A DNA stretch of 64,000 bases, from contig NZ_JALJCW010000002.1 of the NCBI RefSeq assembly GCF_023634025.1, positions 1-64,000 on the forward strand, given 5' to 3'. Positions 8,089 through 15,626 of the stretch are shown one piece after another; position 1 is the first letter of the stretch, and each line of letters begins with the position of its first letter. Source of the DNA: Hanstruepera flava (GTDB taxonomy: Bacteria > Bacteroidota > Bacteroidia > Flavobacteriales > Flavobacteriaceae). The notes below the pieces were generated by a model. That model was not told the DNA's origin. It did not search any database and was given only the letters and a program-made list of their open reading frames with translations. The translations under genes were made by a program, and so were the position numbers.

Positions 8089-8355
8089 TTACTTTCTATA
8101 TAAAAAATAGTTGTTTACAAGGTCTATATAGATTTGTTTGGCCTCGTCTGTTGTAATGTTCTTAACCTGAAAAAGGGCATTGGTTTTAAACGCGTTGATT
8201 ATAGGTTTCTTACTACTTGGTCTACCATAATCGTTGGTAGCTTTTTTATAGTAAGCATATAAACGTAATAAGAAATCTGCTGGAAACGGTTCGGTGTGTG
8301 CGTTAATTCTCGCCACAGCGTCTTTAAATGCGATATCTAATTCTTCTGATGTCAT
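8089..8355 (-). CDS. Acyl-CoA-binding protein family
   Basis: 88 residues. Helix pattern and motifs match the ACBP fold: LDIAFKDAVARIN at the N-terminus, then FLLRLYAYYKKATNDYGRP corresponding to the conserved L-LYaLYKQAt-G segment, then AFKTNALFQ and DEAKQIYIDLVNNYF. The usual Trp-x-x-W segment is reduced. It probably binds long-chain acyl-CoA esters in the cytoplasm. Its start overlaps the psd stop by four bases (ATGA), placing it last in the phospholipid-synthesis operon, which supports a role in acyl-CoA handling. Confidence 0.8.
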   Translation of the reverse strand: MTSEELDIAFKDAVARINAHTEPFPADFLLRLYAYYKKATNDYGRPSSKKPIINAFKTNALFQVKNITTDEAKQIYIDLVNNYFLYRK

Positions 8356-9005
8356 TTTTTTTCTGCAATAACGCTTTCGCCGCCTCTAACTTTTTGATTA
8401 AGCTGTACTTTTATTTCGGAATCTAAAGGTAGAAACAAATCGACTCTAGAACCAAATTTTATGAACCCAGAATCATCACCTTGATTAACCTTGTCATTTG
8501 GTTTGGCGTAATTTACAATGCGTTTGGCAAGAGCACCAGCAATTTGTCTGTACAACACCTTCCCGAATGAAGGGTTTTCAACAACAACTGTTGTGCGTTC
8601 ATTTTCTTCACTGGCTTTAGGGTGCCAAGCAACCAAATATTTACCAGGATGATATTTACTAAAAACAACTTCGCCTCCAATAGGGTAACGGGTAACATGA
8701 ACATTTATGGGTGACATAAACACACTAACTTGTATACGTTTGTCTTTAAAGTATTCCGGTTCTTCTACTTCTTCTATAACCACAACCTTGCCATCTACTG
8801 GAGAAACTACATGCGTGTCGTTAAAAAATATATTGCGTTTGGGATTTCTAAAAAATTGAAGGATTAAAATTAAAAATACCAAAAGGGCAAGCATAATTAA
8901 AGTGCTTAGCCATGAAGCAAGATTAAAACTGTCTACAAGTAGAAATAGCCCAACAACCACAATTAGGGTTAGCACTATAATTTTATGACCTTCTTTATGA
9001 AACAT
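8352..9005 (-). CDS. psd: Phosphatidylserine decarboxylase
   Basis: 217 residues, the short form of the enzyme. It makes phosphatidylethanolamine from phosphatidylserine at the inner membrane. Two hydrophobic helices at residues about 10-50 anchor it. The conserved parts are VVSPVDGKVVVIEEV, VSVFMSPINVHVTRYPIGG and, near the C-terminus, FIKFGSRVDLFLP. The Gly-Ser in FGSRVD is the expected self-cleavage site, where Ser becomes the pyruvoyl group. It lies four bases downstream of cdsA and overlaps the acyl-CoA-binding gene. Confidence 0.93.
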   Translation of the reverse strand: MFHKEGHKIIVLTLIVVVGLFLLVDSFNLASWLSTLIMLALLVFLILILQFFRNPKRNIFFNDTHVVSPVDGKVVVIEEVEEPEYFKDKRIQVSVFMSPINVHVTRYPIGGEVVFSKYHPGKYLVAWHPKASEENERTTVVVENPSFGKVLYRQIAGALAKRIVNYAKPNDKVNQGDDSGFIKFGSRVDLFLPLDSEIKVQLNQKVRGGESVIAEKK

Positions 9006-9009
9006 ATTA

Positions 9010-9819
9010 TTAAATAATTTCTAAAAACAAATAAATAAATGGAGCTGCAAAAATAATACTATCTAACCTATCCAGCAATCCACCATGTCCTGGCATGATA
9101 ATACCACTATCTTTAACATCGGCTTGGCGTTTAAATTTAGATTCTATTAAATCGCCTAAAGTGCCAAACACGCTAATTATAATAGCCAGTATCAACCAAT
9201 GGTTGAAGGTTAAGGTTTCTGTAAAGGTAGCAATAAAATAGCTCGCTATCGACGCAAAAAGTAATCCACCTAAAAAGCCCTCTACAGTTTTTTTAGGCGA
9301 AATTTTCTCGAATAACTTTTGCTTGCCAAAATTTTTACCCACTAAAAAAGCAAAGGTGTCGTTTGTCCAAATCAATACAAAAGAACCAAATAGTATTAAA
9401 GGTTCATATGTGTTATTGTAATTGGCTATTAAAATTAAAAACACAAAAGCACTCGATAGGTAGAATGTTGTTAGTATAAACCGTTTAGATATAAAAAGCG
9501 GGATGCGTTTTTCGGTAAATAAATCTTTTATTAAAAACAATTGCACAAATATGGTAACCACTTGTAGGATTTGAGTTGCCTCATCAAGTCCAGTATGCGA
9601 ATTCATGAAAAATTGCCAATAACCAAATACGAGATATAGGATTGTAAAAAATATAAAGGGTAAAAAAGACTTGTATCCAATTAGCTTTTTGAATTCAGCT
9701 AAACAGATGAGTCCGAAAAAATAAAATAATATTATTAAGGCATGCTCATTTAACAATGATACCATTAATAAGGAAATGTACACCAAACCCGTAAAAGATC
9801 TTACAAGAATTTCTTTCAT
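9010..9819 (-). CDS. cdsA: Phosphatidate cytidylyltransferase
   Basis: 269 residues with about seven membrane helices. It makes CDP-diacylglycerol, the branch point for all phospholipids. The C-terminal signature SKFKRQADVKDSGIIMPGHG followed by GLLDRLDS fits the CDP-alcohol cytidylyltransferase pattern (S-x-x-KR....KD......HGG..DR.D). The upstream block FLVGKNFGKQKLFEKISPKKTVEGFLGG is also characteristic. It lies one base after the LUD-domain gene and four before psd, so an operon LUD-cdsA-psd-ACBP is clear. Confidence 0.94.
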   Translation of the reverse strand: MKEILVRSFTGLVYISLLMVSLLNEHALIILFYFFGLICLAEFKKLIGYKSFLPFIFFTILYLVFGYWQFFMNSHTGLDEATQILQVVTIFVQLFLIKDLFTEKRIPLFISKRFILTTFYLSSAFVFLILIANYNNTYEPLILFGSFVLIWTNDTFAFLVGKNFGKQKLFEKISPKKTVEGFLGGLLFASIASYFIATFTETLTFNHWLILAIIISVFGTLGDLIESKFKRQADVKDSGIIMPGHGGLLDRLDSIIFAAPFIYLFLEII

Positions 9820-9820
9820 T

Positions 9821-10429
9821 TTAAAGGTCCTCTAAAAGAAGTAAGTATAAATTTTTGGAGCTGCTACCGTAACTCAAGAAATCTTTCTCTTCTTGAGATT
9901 TAAAGTGCTTAATCGTAGTAATGTTTGTAGGAATACTTTTTTTGTTCTTGTGCTTAATGCCGCGCAAACCTTCACCAATACTACCTACAATCTGACTTGT
10001 AGTTGCAAATACAATAAGGTTGTTTGGGAATTCACCTAATTTTTTTTCGGCTATTTGATTAGACGATATAAGCAGAGAGCCATCATCTGCAATTAAGTTT
10101 TCGCAAGTTGTAACAAAAAACGAAGCATCATGAAGCGAATCATGCATTTTAATATTCGTATTCTTAAAGCGGTCTTTTAGATTGGCATCTAATATTAAGC
10201 CATTTTTATCTTCCCAATCATTTTCCTTCAGAATTAAGTCTAAACTCTCAAAAACTTCATCTAAATTTTCACAATACAAAAACTTACCGCCATTAGCTTT
10301 AAAGTTTATAGTAAACCTTTCGTCTATTGGCAGCTTTATTTCAGGCATATATTTGCCTCTATCACTTGATTTTAATTCTTCTTCTGAACTATCAGATTTT
10401 GAACCAAAAATTTTTCTAAAAAGACTCAT
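9821..10429 (-). CDS. LUD-domain (LutC/YkgG-like) protein
   Basis: 202 residues. After a charged N-terminus (to about residue 40), the protein shows a LUD-type Rossmann-like core: GGKFLYCENLDEVFESLDLIL, DASFFVTTCENLIADDGSLLI, NLIVFATTSQIVGSIGEGLRGIK and a C-terminal SSSKNLYLLLLEDL. The S-G-S-type ending around LYLLLLEDL is common in the flavobacterial members. Other LUD proteins act in lactate utilisation, but no lutA or lutB is near, and this gene instead leads the phospholipid operon. Its specific role is unknown. Confidence 0.75.
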   Translation of the reverse strand: MSLFRKIFGSKSDSSEEELKSSDRGKYMPEIKLPIDERFTINFKANGGKFLYCENLDEVFESLDLILKENDWEDKNGLILDANLKDRFKNTNIKMHDSLHDASFFVTTCENLIADDGSLLISSNQIAEKKLGEFPNNLIVFATTSQIVGSIGEGLRGIKHKNKKSIPTNITTIKHFKSQEEKDFLSYGSSSKNLYLLLLEDL

Positions 10430-10469
10430 TTATATTGTGCTATTAATCTGAGTGATTTAAGGTGTTTTT

Positions 10470-10477
10470 CAAATATA
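10470..10477 (-). promoter_or_regulatory. Promoter -7 element of the LUD-cdsA-psd-ACBP operon
   Basis: The minus strand reads TATATTTG, an exact TAnnTTTG match, 41 bases before the LUD start codon. It directly follows the ftsH terminator hairpin, so the operon probably has its own start of transcription. Confidence 0.5.
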
Positions 10478-10517
10478 AAAAATCTTAAACGAACCTTTGG
10501 GTTTATTTAAGATTTTT
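10477..10517 (-). terminator. Rho-independent terminator of ftsH
   Basis: The inverted repeat AAAAATCTTAAA / TTTAAGATTTTT flanks a loop containing a smaller AACC/GGTT stem and is followed on the minus strand by a T run. It lies about 30 bases after the ftsH stop codon. Confidence 0.7.
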
Positions 10518-10547
10518 AGTTAAAGTTAACAGAAATACTAATGGTTT

Positions 10548-12515
10548 TTATTCTTCTTCATCAGAAGTTTTTTCTGTTTTGTTTGTCTCTTCAGATTTAT
10601 CAAAAGGTCTCTTTCCAAAAATCTTTTCAAGATTATCTTTAAAAATCACTTCTTTTTCTAAAAGAACTTCAGCCAATTGCGTTAGCTTATCTTTATGTAG
10701 TTCTAAAAGATTAACGGCACGTTGATACTGCTCCTCAATGATATCTGAAATTTCTTTATCGATTAGTTCTGCAGTTTGTTCGCTATAAGGTTTAGTAAAA
10801 CCATATTCGTTTTGTCCCGAAGAGTCATAATATGTTAAATTACCAACCTTATCGCTCAAGCCATATATGGTTACCATGGCTCTGGCTTGTTTGGTGACTT
10901 TTTCCAAATCACTTAAAGCTCCTGTAGAAATTTTATTGAAAATAACCTTTTCGGCAGCACGCCCTCCTAGGGCAGCACACATTTCATCGAGCATTTGTTC
11001 AGGTCTAACAATTAAACGCTCTTCAGGTAAATACCAAGCAGCGCCTAACGAACGCCCACGTGGTACAATAGTTACTTTTACTAGAGGTGCAGCGTGTTCC
11101 AACATCCAACTCACAGTTGCATGACCGGCTTCGTGGTACGCAATTGCTTTTTTCTCTTCAGGCGTAATAATCTTGTTTTTCTTTTCCAATCCGCCAACTA
11201 TTCTATCAACAGCATCTAAAAAGTCTTGCTTGTCAACAGCTTTTTTACCATTTCTGGCGGCAATTAAAGCGGCCTCATTACATACGTTGGCTATATCAGC
11301 TCCTGAAAAACCAGGTGTTTGTTTAGATAGAAAATCTAAATCTAAATCCTTGGCCTTTTTCAGAGGTCTTAAATGTACTTCAAAAATTTCCTTACGTTCA
11401 CGAACATCAGGTAGATCAACAAAAATTTGTCTATCAAAACGTCCGGCACGCATTAAAGCTTTGTCTAATACATCAGCGCGGTTTGTAGCGGCTAATACAA
11501 TAACATTACTGTTTGTTCCAAAACCATCCATTTCGGTTAATAGCTGGTTAAGTGTGTTTTCACGTTCGTCGTTAGAACCTGAAAAATTACTTTTTCCACG
11601 AGCACGACCAATAGCATCTATCTCATCAATAAATATAATTGAAGGCGATTTTTCTTTGGCTTGTTTAAATAAATCACGCACCCTTGATGCACCAACACCT
11701 ACAAACATTTCAACAAAATCTGAACCTGATAATGAAAAGAACGGTACTTTAGCTTCTCCAGCTACAGCTCTAGCCAATAAGGTTTTACCAGTTCCAGGAG
11801 GACCTACCAATAAAGCACCTTTTGGTATTTTACCACCTAGAGAGGTATACTTTTCTGGGTTCTTTAAGAAATCTACAATTTCTTGAACTTCTTCTTTAGC
11901 ACCTTCTAAACCGGCTACATCCTTAAACGAGGTTTTTACTTCATCGTTTTCATCAAATAACTTGGCTTTAGATTTTCCAATATTAAATATTTGTCCGCCA
12001 GCTCCTCCACCAGCACCAGAAGACATACGCCTCATGATAAAAATCCAAACACCAATTAATAAAATAAATGGTAAAAGACCAATAAGGAAATCGCCCCAAA
12101 GGTTTTGTTCGGTTTTGTATTCAATTTTAGGTTTAGGATCTAAATTTTGAGCATTTATAATTGTAGCTATTTCGTCTTCAAAGTTTTGAAGATCACCAAA
12201 TTCAAAAGTGTAATTTGGCAATTTGGTTGCTGAAGGTAACAAAGAAGTCGGTTTTGAATTCTTGTGTGTTTCTTTTTGTTCAGCTTCTTTTGTTAAATAA
12301 ACTTTGGCTTCCCGTCTGTTAACAATTTCCACTTTTTCAACATCACCATCCTGAAGGAAGGTCATAAATTGAGAAGGCGTAGTTTGTTTTGTATCTTGAA
12401 ATCCGCTGCCACCTAAAATTTGCATGGCTAAAAAGATGACTATTATTCCACCATAAATCCAATACGGATTAAATTTAGGTTTTTTGGCTTTCGGTTTTTT
12501 ATTGTCGTTTATCAT
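10548..12515 (-). CDS. ftsH: ATP-dependent zinc metalloprotease FtsH
   Basis: 655 residues. Membrane helices lie at about 18-36 and 137-158 with the periplasmic loop between. The AAA+ domain carries Walker A GPPGTGKT, Walker B IIFIDEIDAIG and the second region of homology NRADVLDKALMRAGRFDRQ. The protease domain has the zinc motif HEAGH, and the third ligand Asp lies in ALSDLEKVTKQA. FtsH degrades misfolded membrane proteins and short-lived regulators. A Glu/Lys-rich tail ends the protein. It lies eight bases downstream of rsfS and is followed by a terminator. Confidence 0.97.
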   Translation of the reverse strand: MINDNKKPKAKKPKFNPYWIYGGIIVIFLAMQILGGSGFQDTKQTTPSQFMTFLQDGDVEKVEIVNRREAKVYLTKEAEQKETHKNSKPTSLLPSATKLPNYTFEFGDLQNFEDEIATIINAQNLDPKPKIEYKTEQNLWGDFLIGLLPFILLIGVWIFIMRRMSSGAGGGAGGQIFNIGKSKAKLFDENDEVKTSFKDVAGLEGAKEEVQEIVDFLKNPEKYTSLGGKIPKGALLVGPPGTGKTLLARAVAGEAKVPFFSLSGSDFVEMFVGVGASRVRDLFKQAKEKSPSIIFIDEIDAIGRARGKSNFSGSNDERENTLNQLLTEMDGFGTNSNVIVLAATNRADVLDKALMRAGRFDRQIFVDLPDVRERKEIFEVHLRPLKKAKDLDLDFLSKQTPGFSGADIANVCNEAALIAARNGKKAVDKQDFLDAVDRIVGGLEKKNKIITPEEKKAIAYHEAGHATVSWMLEHAAPLVKVTIVPRGRSLGAAWYLPEERLIVRPEQMLDEMCAALGGRAAEKVIFNKISTGALSDLEKVTKQARAMVTIYGLSDKVGNLTYYDSSGQNEYGFTKPYSEQTAELIDKEISDIIEEQYQRAVNLLELHKDKLTQLAEVLLEKEVIFKDNLEKIFGKRPFDKSEETNKTEKTSDEEE

Positions 12516-12523
12516 TAATCTAT

Positions 12524-12895
12524 TTAGTAGTTTGTTTCTATTACTGTTGTTTTTGCATCACCCCAAAGGCTTTCAATATCGTAATATTCTCGTATATGTT
12601 TTTGAAAAACATGTACAACAACATTTACATAATCCATTAACACCCATTCGGCATTACTTTCTCCTTCAATATGCCAAGGTTTGTCTTTTAGTTCTTTACT
12701 AACTTTTTTCTGGATGGCATTTACAATGGCATTAACTTGCGTGTTGGAAGTACCCTCGCAAACAATAAAATAGTCGCAAACTGTGTTTTCAATGTCTCGT
12801 AAATCTAGAATATTTATTTCTTTACCCTTTACATCTTCAATTCCACTTAATATAGTAGCAATTAACTGGTCTGCATTCGAATGTTTTTTCGCCAT
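12524..12895 (-). CDS. rsfS: Ribosomal silencing factor RsfS
   Basis: 123 residues, family-typical length. RsfS binds protein L14 on the large ribosomal subunit and blocks subunit joining when nutrients are short. Conserved features are DLRDIENTVCDYFIVCEGTSNTQVNAI, then KDKPWHIEGESNAEWVLMDYVNVVVHVFQ and REYYDIESLWGDA. The rsfS-ftsH pairing is conserved in Bacteroidota. A promoter element at 12915-12922 lies 20 bases before the start. Confidence 0.95.
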   Translation of the reverse strand: MAKKHSNADQLIATILSGIEDVKGKEINILDLRDIENTVCDYFIVCEGTSNTQVNAIVNAIQKKVSKELKDKPWHIEGESNAEWVLMDYVNVVVHVFQKHIREYYDIESLWGDAKTTVIETNY

Positions 12896-12914
12896 TAATT
12901 TGTTTTAATTTGTG

Positions 12915-12922
12915 CAAAGTTA
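12915..12922 (-). promoter_or_regulatory. Promoter -7 element of rsfS-ftsH
   Basis: The minus strand reads TAACTTTG, an exact TAnnTTTG match; its G lies 20 bases before the rsfS ATG, the common spacing in this window. No clear -33 TTG was found. Confidence 0.6.
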
Positions 12923-12990
12923 TTATTTTTTAGTTCTTTATACTGTAAAAAAATCATAAGATTTTTTAAGCGTATTAATAACTTTTTCTA

Positions 12991-13722
12991 ATGCATATAA
13001 TCAAACTTAATGCCACTGATTCTACAAATTCATATTTAAGGCAATTAAGTAATGATAAAAGTCTTTCTAATTATACAGTTGTTACGGCTGACAAGCAAAA
13101 TTCCGGTCGAGGTCAAATGGGAACTTCCTGGGAAAGTGAAACGGGTAAAAACCTTATAGCTAGCGTATTTGTTGATGTTTCTTTTTTGCAATTTAATCGG
13201 CAATTTTATATTAGTATGGCAACTTGTTTAGCATTAATAAAAATGCTGAAGCAATTTTCAATACCTAAATTGAAGATAAAGTGGCCTAACGACATTTTGT
13301 CAGAAAACAAGAAAATATGTGGTGTTTTAATAGAATATATGGTTAAGCAAAACAATTTGCAATCTACTATTATTGGTGTTGGTTTGAATGTAAACCAGTT
13401 GCAATTTGATAATTTGCCACATGCGTCTTCATTAGGTAAAATAACAGGTGTCCATTATAACTTGGATGAACTATTATTGGGTTTTATCACGCACTTAAAA
13501 TATTATTTAAACCTATTGGAACAGAATAAATTGTTCCAAATTAAAGAGGATTATGAATCATCTATGTTCCGAAAAGATAAGCCGTCTACATTTAAAGATG
13601 CTCAAGGAAATCTGTTTTCGGGCTTTATAAAAGCAGTAACAGATTCTGGTAAATTGCAGATCTTGATTGAAGACAACGAATTACGAGAATACGATTTAAA
13701 AGAAATTCAGCTTTTGTATTAA
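12991..13722 (+). CDS. birA: Biotin--[acetyl-CoA-carboxylase] ligase, single-domain
   Basis: 243 residues. It attaches biotin to the carboxyl carrier protein through biotinyl-AMP. The N-terminal DSTNSYLRQL, the adenylate-binding GRGQMGTSW, the KWPNDILSENKKICGVLIE segment with catalytic Lys, and GVGLNVNQ match the BPL/LplA catalytic domain. There is a C-terminal SH3-like domain from about residue 195. The N-terminal DNA-binding helix-turn-helix of the E. coli repressor form is missing, so it should be an enzyme only. Its stop codon overlaps the stop of the convergent SRPBCC gene in the sequence TTAA. Confidence 0.94.
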   Translation: MHIIKLNATDSTNSYLRQLSNDKSLSNYTVVTADKQNSGRGQMGTSWESETGKNLIASVFVDVSFLQFNRQFYISMATCLALIKMLKQFSIPKLKIKWPNDILSENKKICGVLIEYMVKQNNLQSTIIGVGLNVNQLQFDNLPHASSLGKITGVHYNLDELLLGFITHLKYYLNLLEQNKLFQIKEDYESSMFRKDKPSTFKDAQGNLFSGFIKAVTDSGKLQILIEDNELREYDLKEIQLLY

Positions 13723-14114
13723 ATTGCTGAAGGAATGTTTGTTGAAAGTGTTTCAATAAACTTGGTTATTGGGCCTTTTATCATCATGGCCATCATAGGA
13801 TTGAAATCACCGTTAAATACCAACTGAACATGACTTGTATTAGCATCAATGCCTTCTATATGTCCAACAAGTGAAAAATCTATTTTACCACCAGCAGCTC
13901 CTAAAACAATTTTGTTAGGTGGAGTAACTTCTTTCTTTTTCAAGACAATTTCTGGCATGCCCTTTAAAGCAAACAAAAACTTATCAGCGTCTAATACTTC
14001 AAACTTGCTAATGTTTTCAGGCATAAGCTTTTCGAAATTTTTGACATCGGATAAAAAATTAAAGACCTCTTCAGGTGATTTGTTTACTGTTGTTTTTGGT
14101 GATTCTAAATTCAT
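13719..14114 (-). CDS. SRPBCC-family lipid-binding fold protein
   Basis: 131 residues. The N-terminal NKSPEEVFNFLSDVKNFEKLMPENISKFEV is the usual start of START/polyketide-cyclase-like (SRPBCC) domains. It is followed by alternating strands and a final amphipathic helix (MMIKGPITKFIETLSTNI). Such proteins bind hydrophobic ligands in a deep cavity; the ligand here cannot be told. It follows pyrE by 25 bases on the same strand, an arrangement that suggests co-transcription without a clear functional link. Confidence 0.78.
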   Translation of the reverse strand: MNLESPKTTVNKSPEEVFNFLSDVKNFEKLMPENISKFEVLDADKFLFALKGMPEIVLKKKEVTPPNKIVLGAAGGKIDFSLVGHIEGIDANTSHVQLVFNGDFNPMMAMMIKGPITKFIETLSTNIPSAI

Positions 14115-14139
14115 AATTGTGTTTTTGTTATATCACTAA

Positions 14140-14784
14140 TCAATTAGCGTTCCATTCTGAAGGATTAGCATTCCAAGAAGCTAAAATGTCTTGTTCTTTA
14201 GTCGATATATAATTGGTGTGCAGGGCTTGTTCTAAAAGCGATTCGTAATCACTTAAAGTTAATAATTGAATACCAGATTTTTCAAAATTATCCCTGGCTA
14301 CTTGAAAATCGTAAGAGAAAATAGCGATCATGCCCTTAACGTTGCCCTTGTTTTCTTGTATGGCTTTAACAGCATTTAAACTACTTTTTCCGGTACTAAT
14401 AAGGTCTTCAACAACAACAACATTTTGACCGCTTTCTAAATGGCCTTCAATTTGGTTTTGACGACCATGGCTTTTTGCTTCTGGTCTAACATAAATAAAA
14501 GGAAGCCCCAAATATTCAGCTACCAGCATACCAATACCAATGGCGCCAGTTGCAACTCCAGCAATCACATCTGGTTTTTCGTATTGTTTTTCAATTTGTT
14601 TAGCCATGGTTTCACGAATATAATTGCGTATTGGCGGATAGGACAACACAATACGATTATCACAATATATTGGCGATTTCCAACCTGAAGCCCAAGTAAA
14701 AGGGTCTTTGGGTTGAAGTTTAATGGCGTTTATTTGAAGTAAAACTTCGGCGGTTTTTCTGGCAGTATGTTTGTTGAAAATCAT
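14140..14784 (-). CDS. pyrE: Orotate phosphoribosyltransferase
   Basis: 214 residues. It makes orotidine 5'-phosphate from orotate and PRPP in pyrimidine synthesis. The PRPP-binding loop VVVVEDLISTGKSS is intact. Upstream are FTWASGWKSPIYCDNR, a conserved substrate-binding stretch, and VAGVATGAIGIGMLVA. The only ATG near the start is at 14784. A -7 promoter element ends just five bases before this ATG, so the mRNA may be leaderless. Confidence 0.95.
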   Translation of the reverse strand: MIFNKHTARKTAEVLLQINAIKLQPKDPFTWASGWKSPIYCDNRIVLSYPPIRNYIRETMAKQIEKQYEKPDVIAGVATGAIGIGMLVAEYLGLPFIYVRPEAKSHGRQNQIEGHLESGQNVVVVEDLISTGKSSLNAVKAIQENKGNVKGMIAIFSYDFQVARDNFEKSGIQLLTLSDYESLLEQALHTNYISTKEQDILASWNANPSEWNAN

Positions 14785-14789
14785 AGTCG

Positions 14790-14797
14790 CAAAATTA
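14790..14797 (-). promoter_or_regulatory. Possible promoter -7 element very close to the pyrE start
   Basis: The minus strand reads TAATTTTG, a TAnnTTTG match, with only five bases between it and the pyrE ATG. A minus-strand TTG lies at 14824-14822, 24 bases upstream. If functional, transcription would begin at or next to the start codon. Confidence 0.4.
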
Positions 14798-14913
14798 CAC
14801 TTTTTTTGCTAATCTCTTTTTCAATTTTGCCATATTAAATTAAATTTTTTAAAACCTTTGTCATCGTTTAAAAATTGATATTTTTACAGAACTTAATATC
14901 ATGTACCTAGAAT

Positions 14914-15498
14914 ATGTATAAAGTTTTTGTTAATGATAAGCCCATTATCTTAACGACTAAGGTTAAAAAGGAAAGTGAGTTTGAAAATTACCTCCTTAAA
15001 TCGGTTAACCTTAAAAAGGTAATTAAAGAGCTTAATACCACAAATAGGAAAAAAGTACATATTATTCACCATAACGAAAAAAAACTACTTAAAAAGTTTC
15101 TAAAAAAGTTACCAAATGTAATTGCAGGAGGTGGTAAGGTGTTGAATAAAAAAGGCGAGGTACTTTTTATTTTTAGAAACGGAAAGTGGGATTTACCTAA
15201 AGGGAAAACTGAAAAAAAAGAACCTATTGAGGCTTCTGCAATACGAGAAGTTGAAGAAGAGACTGGTGTTACGGGTTTGAGAATTACAAAACCTTTAGAG
15301 ACCACTTATCATATATTTAAACGTAATGGTAGATACCGTATTAAAATTACCTATTGGTTTGAAATGTACACCGAATTTGATGGTGATTTTACACCAGAAG
15401 AAAAGGAAGGTATAACCAAAGTAGCTTGGCTGAATAAAAAAGAAATTAAAAAAGCCATGAAAAACTCTTATGCCAATATTAAGACATTGGTACCCTAA
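14914..15498 (+). CDS. Nudix hydrolase
   Basis: 194 residues. The Nudix box starts at GKTEKKEPIEASAIREV and continues EEETGV (pattern G-x5-E-x7-REUxEExGU), around residues 98-120, with the substrate loop NGKWDLPKG just before it. Residues 1-65 form an N-terminal extension without a recognised motif. Family members hydrolyse nucleoside diphosphates linked to another group; the substrate cannot be assigned. It is divergent from pyrE. A -7-like element TATTTTTA lies at 14879-14886 with TTG about 18 bases upstream. Confidence 0.88.
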   Translation: MYKVFVNDKPIILTTKVKKESEFENYLLKSVNLKKVIKELNTTNRKKVHIIHHNEKKLLKKFLKKLPNVIAGGGKVLNKKGEVLFIFRNGKWDLPKGKTEKKEPIEASAIREVEEETGVTGLRITKPLETTYHIFKRNGRYRIKITYWFEMYTEFDGDFTPEEKEGITKVAWLNKKEIKKAMKNSYANIKTLVP

Positions 15499-15626
15499 TC
15501 TAGTTTCGGATTAATTAGTCAATTTTTTATCACTCTTTATGTTAAAAACTGTTAATGTTTAAGTAGGCTTGTAAATTCAACTTTTATTTTGTTTAACTTT
15601 ACAGCACAAACATTAAACAAAAAATC

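Noticed and set aside
11173-11886. A 237-codon open frame opposite ftsH
   Set aside because: It is the antisense of the highly conserved AAA+ and protease domains and has no family features or promoter.
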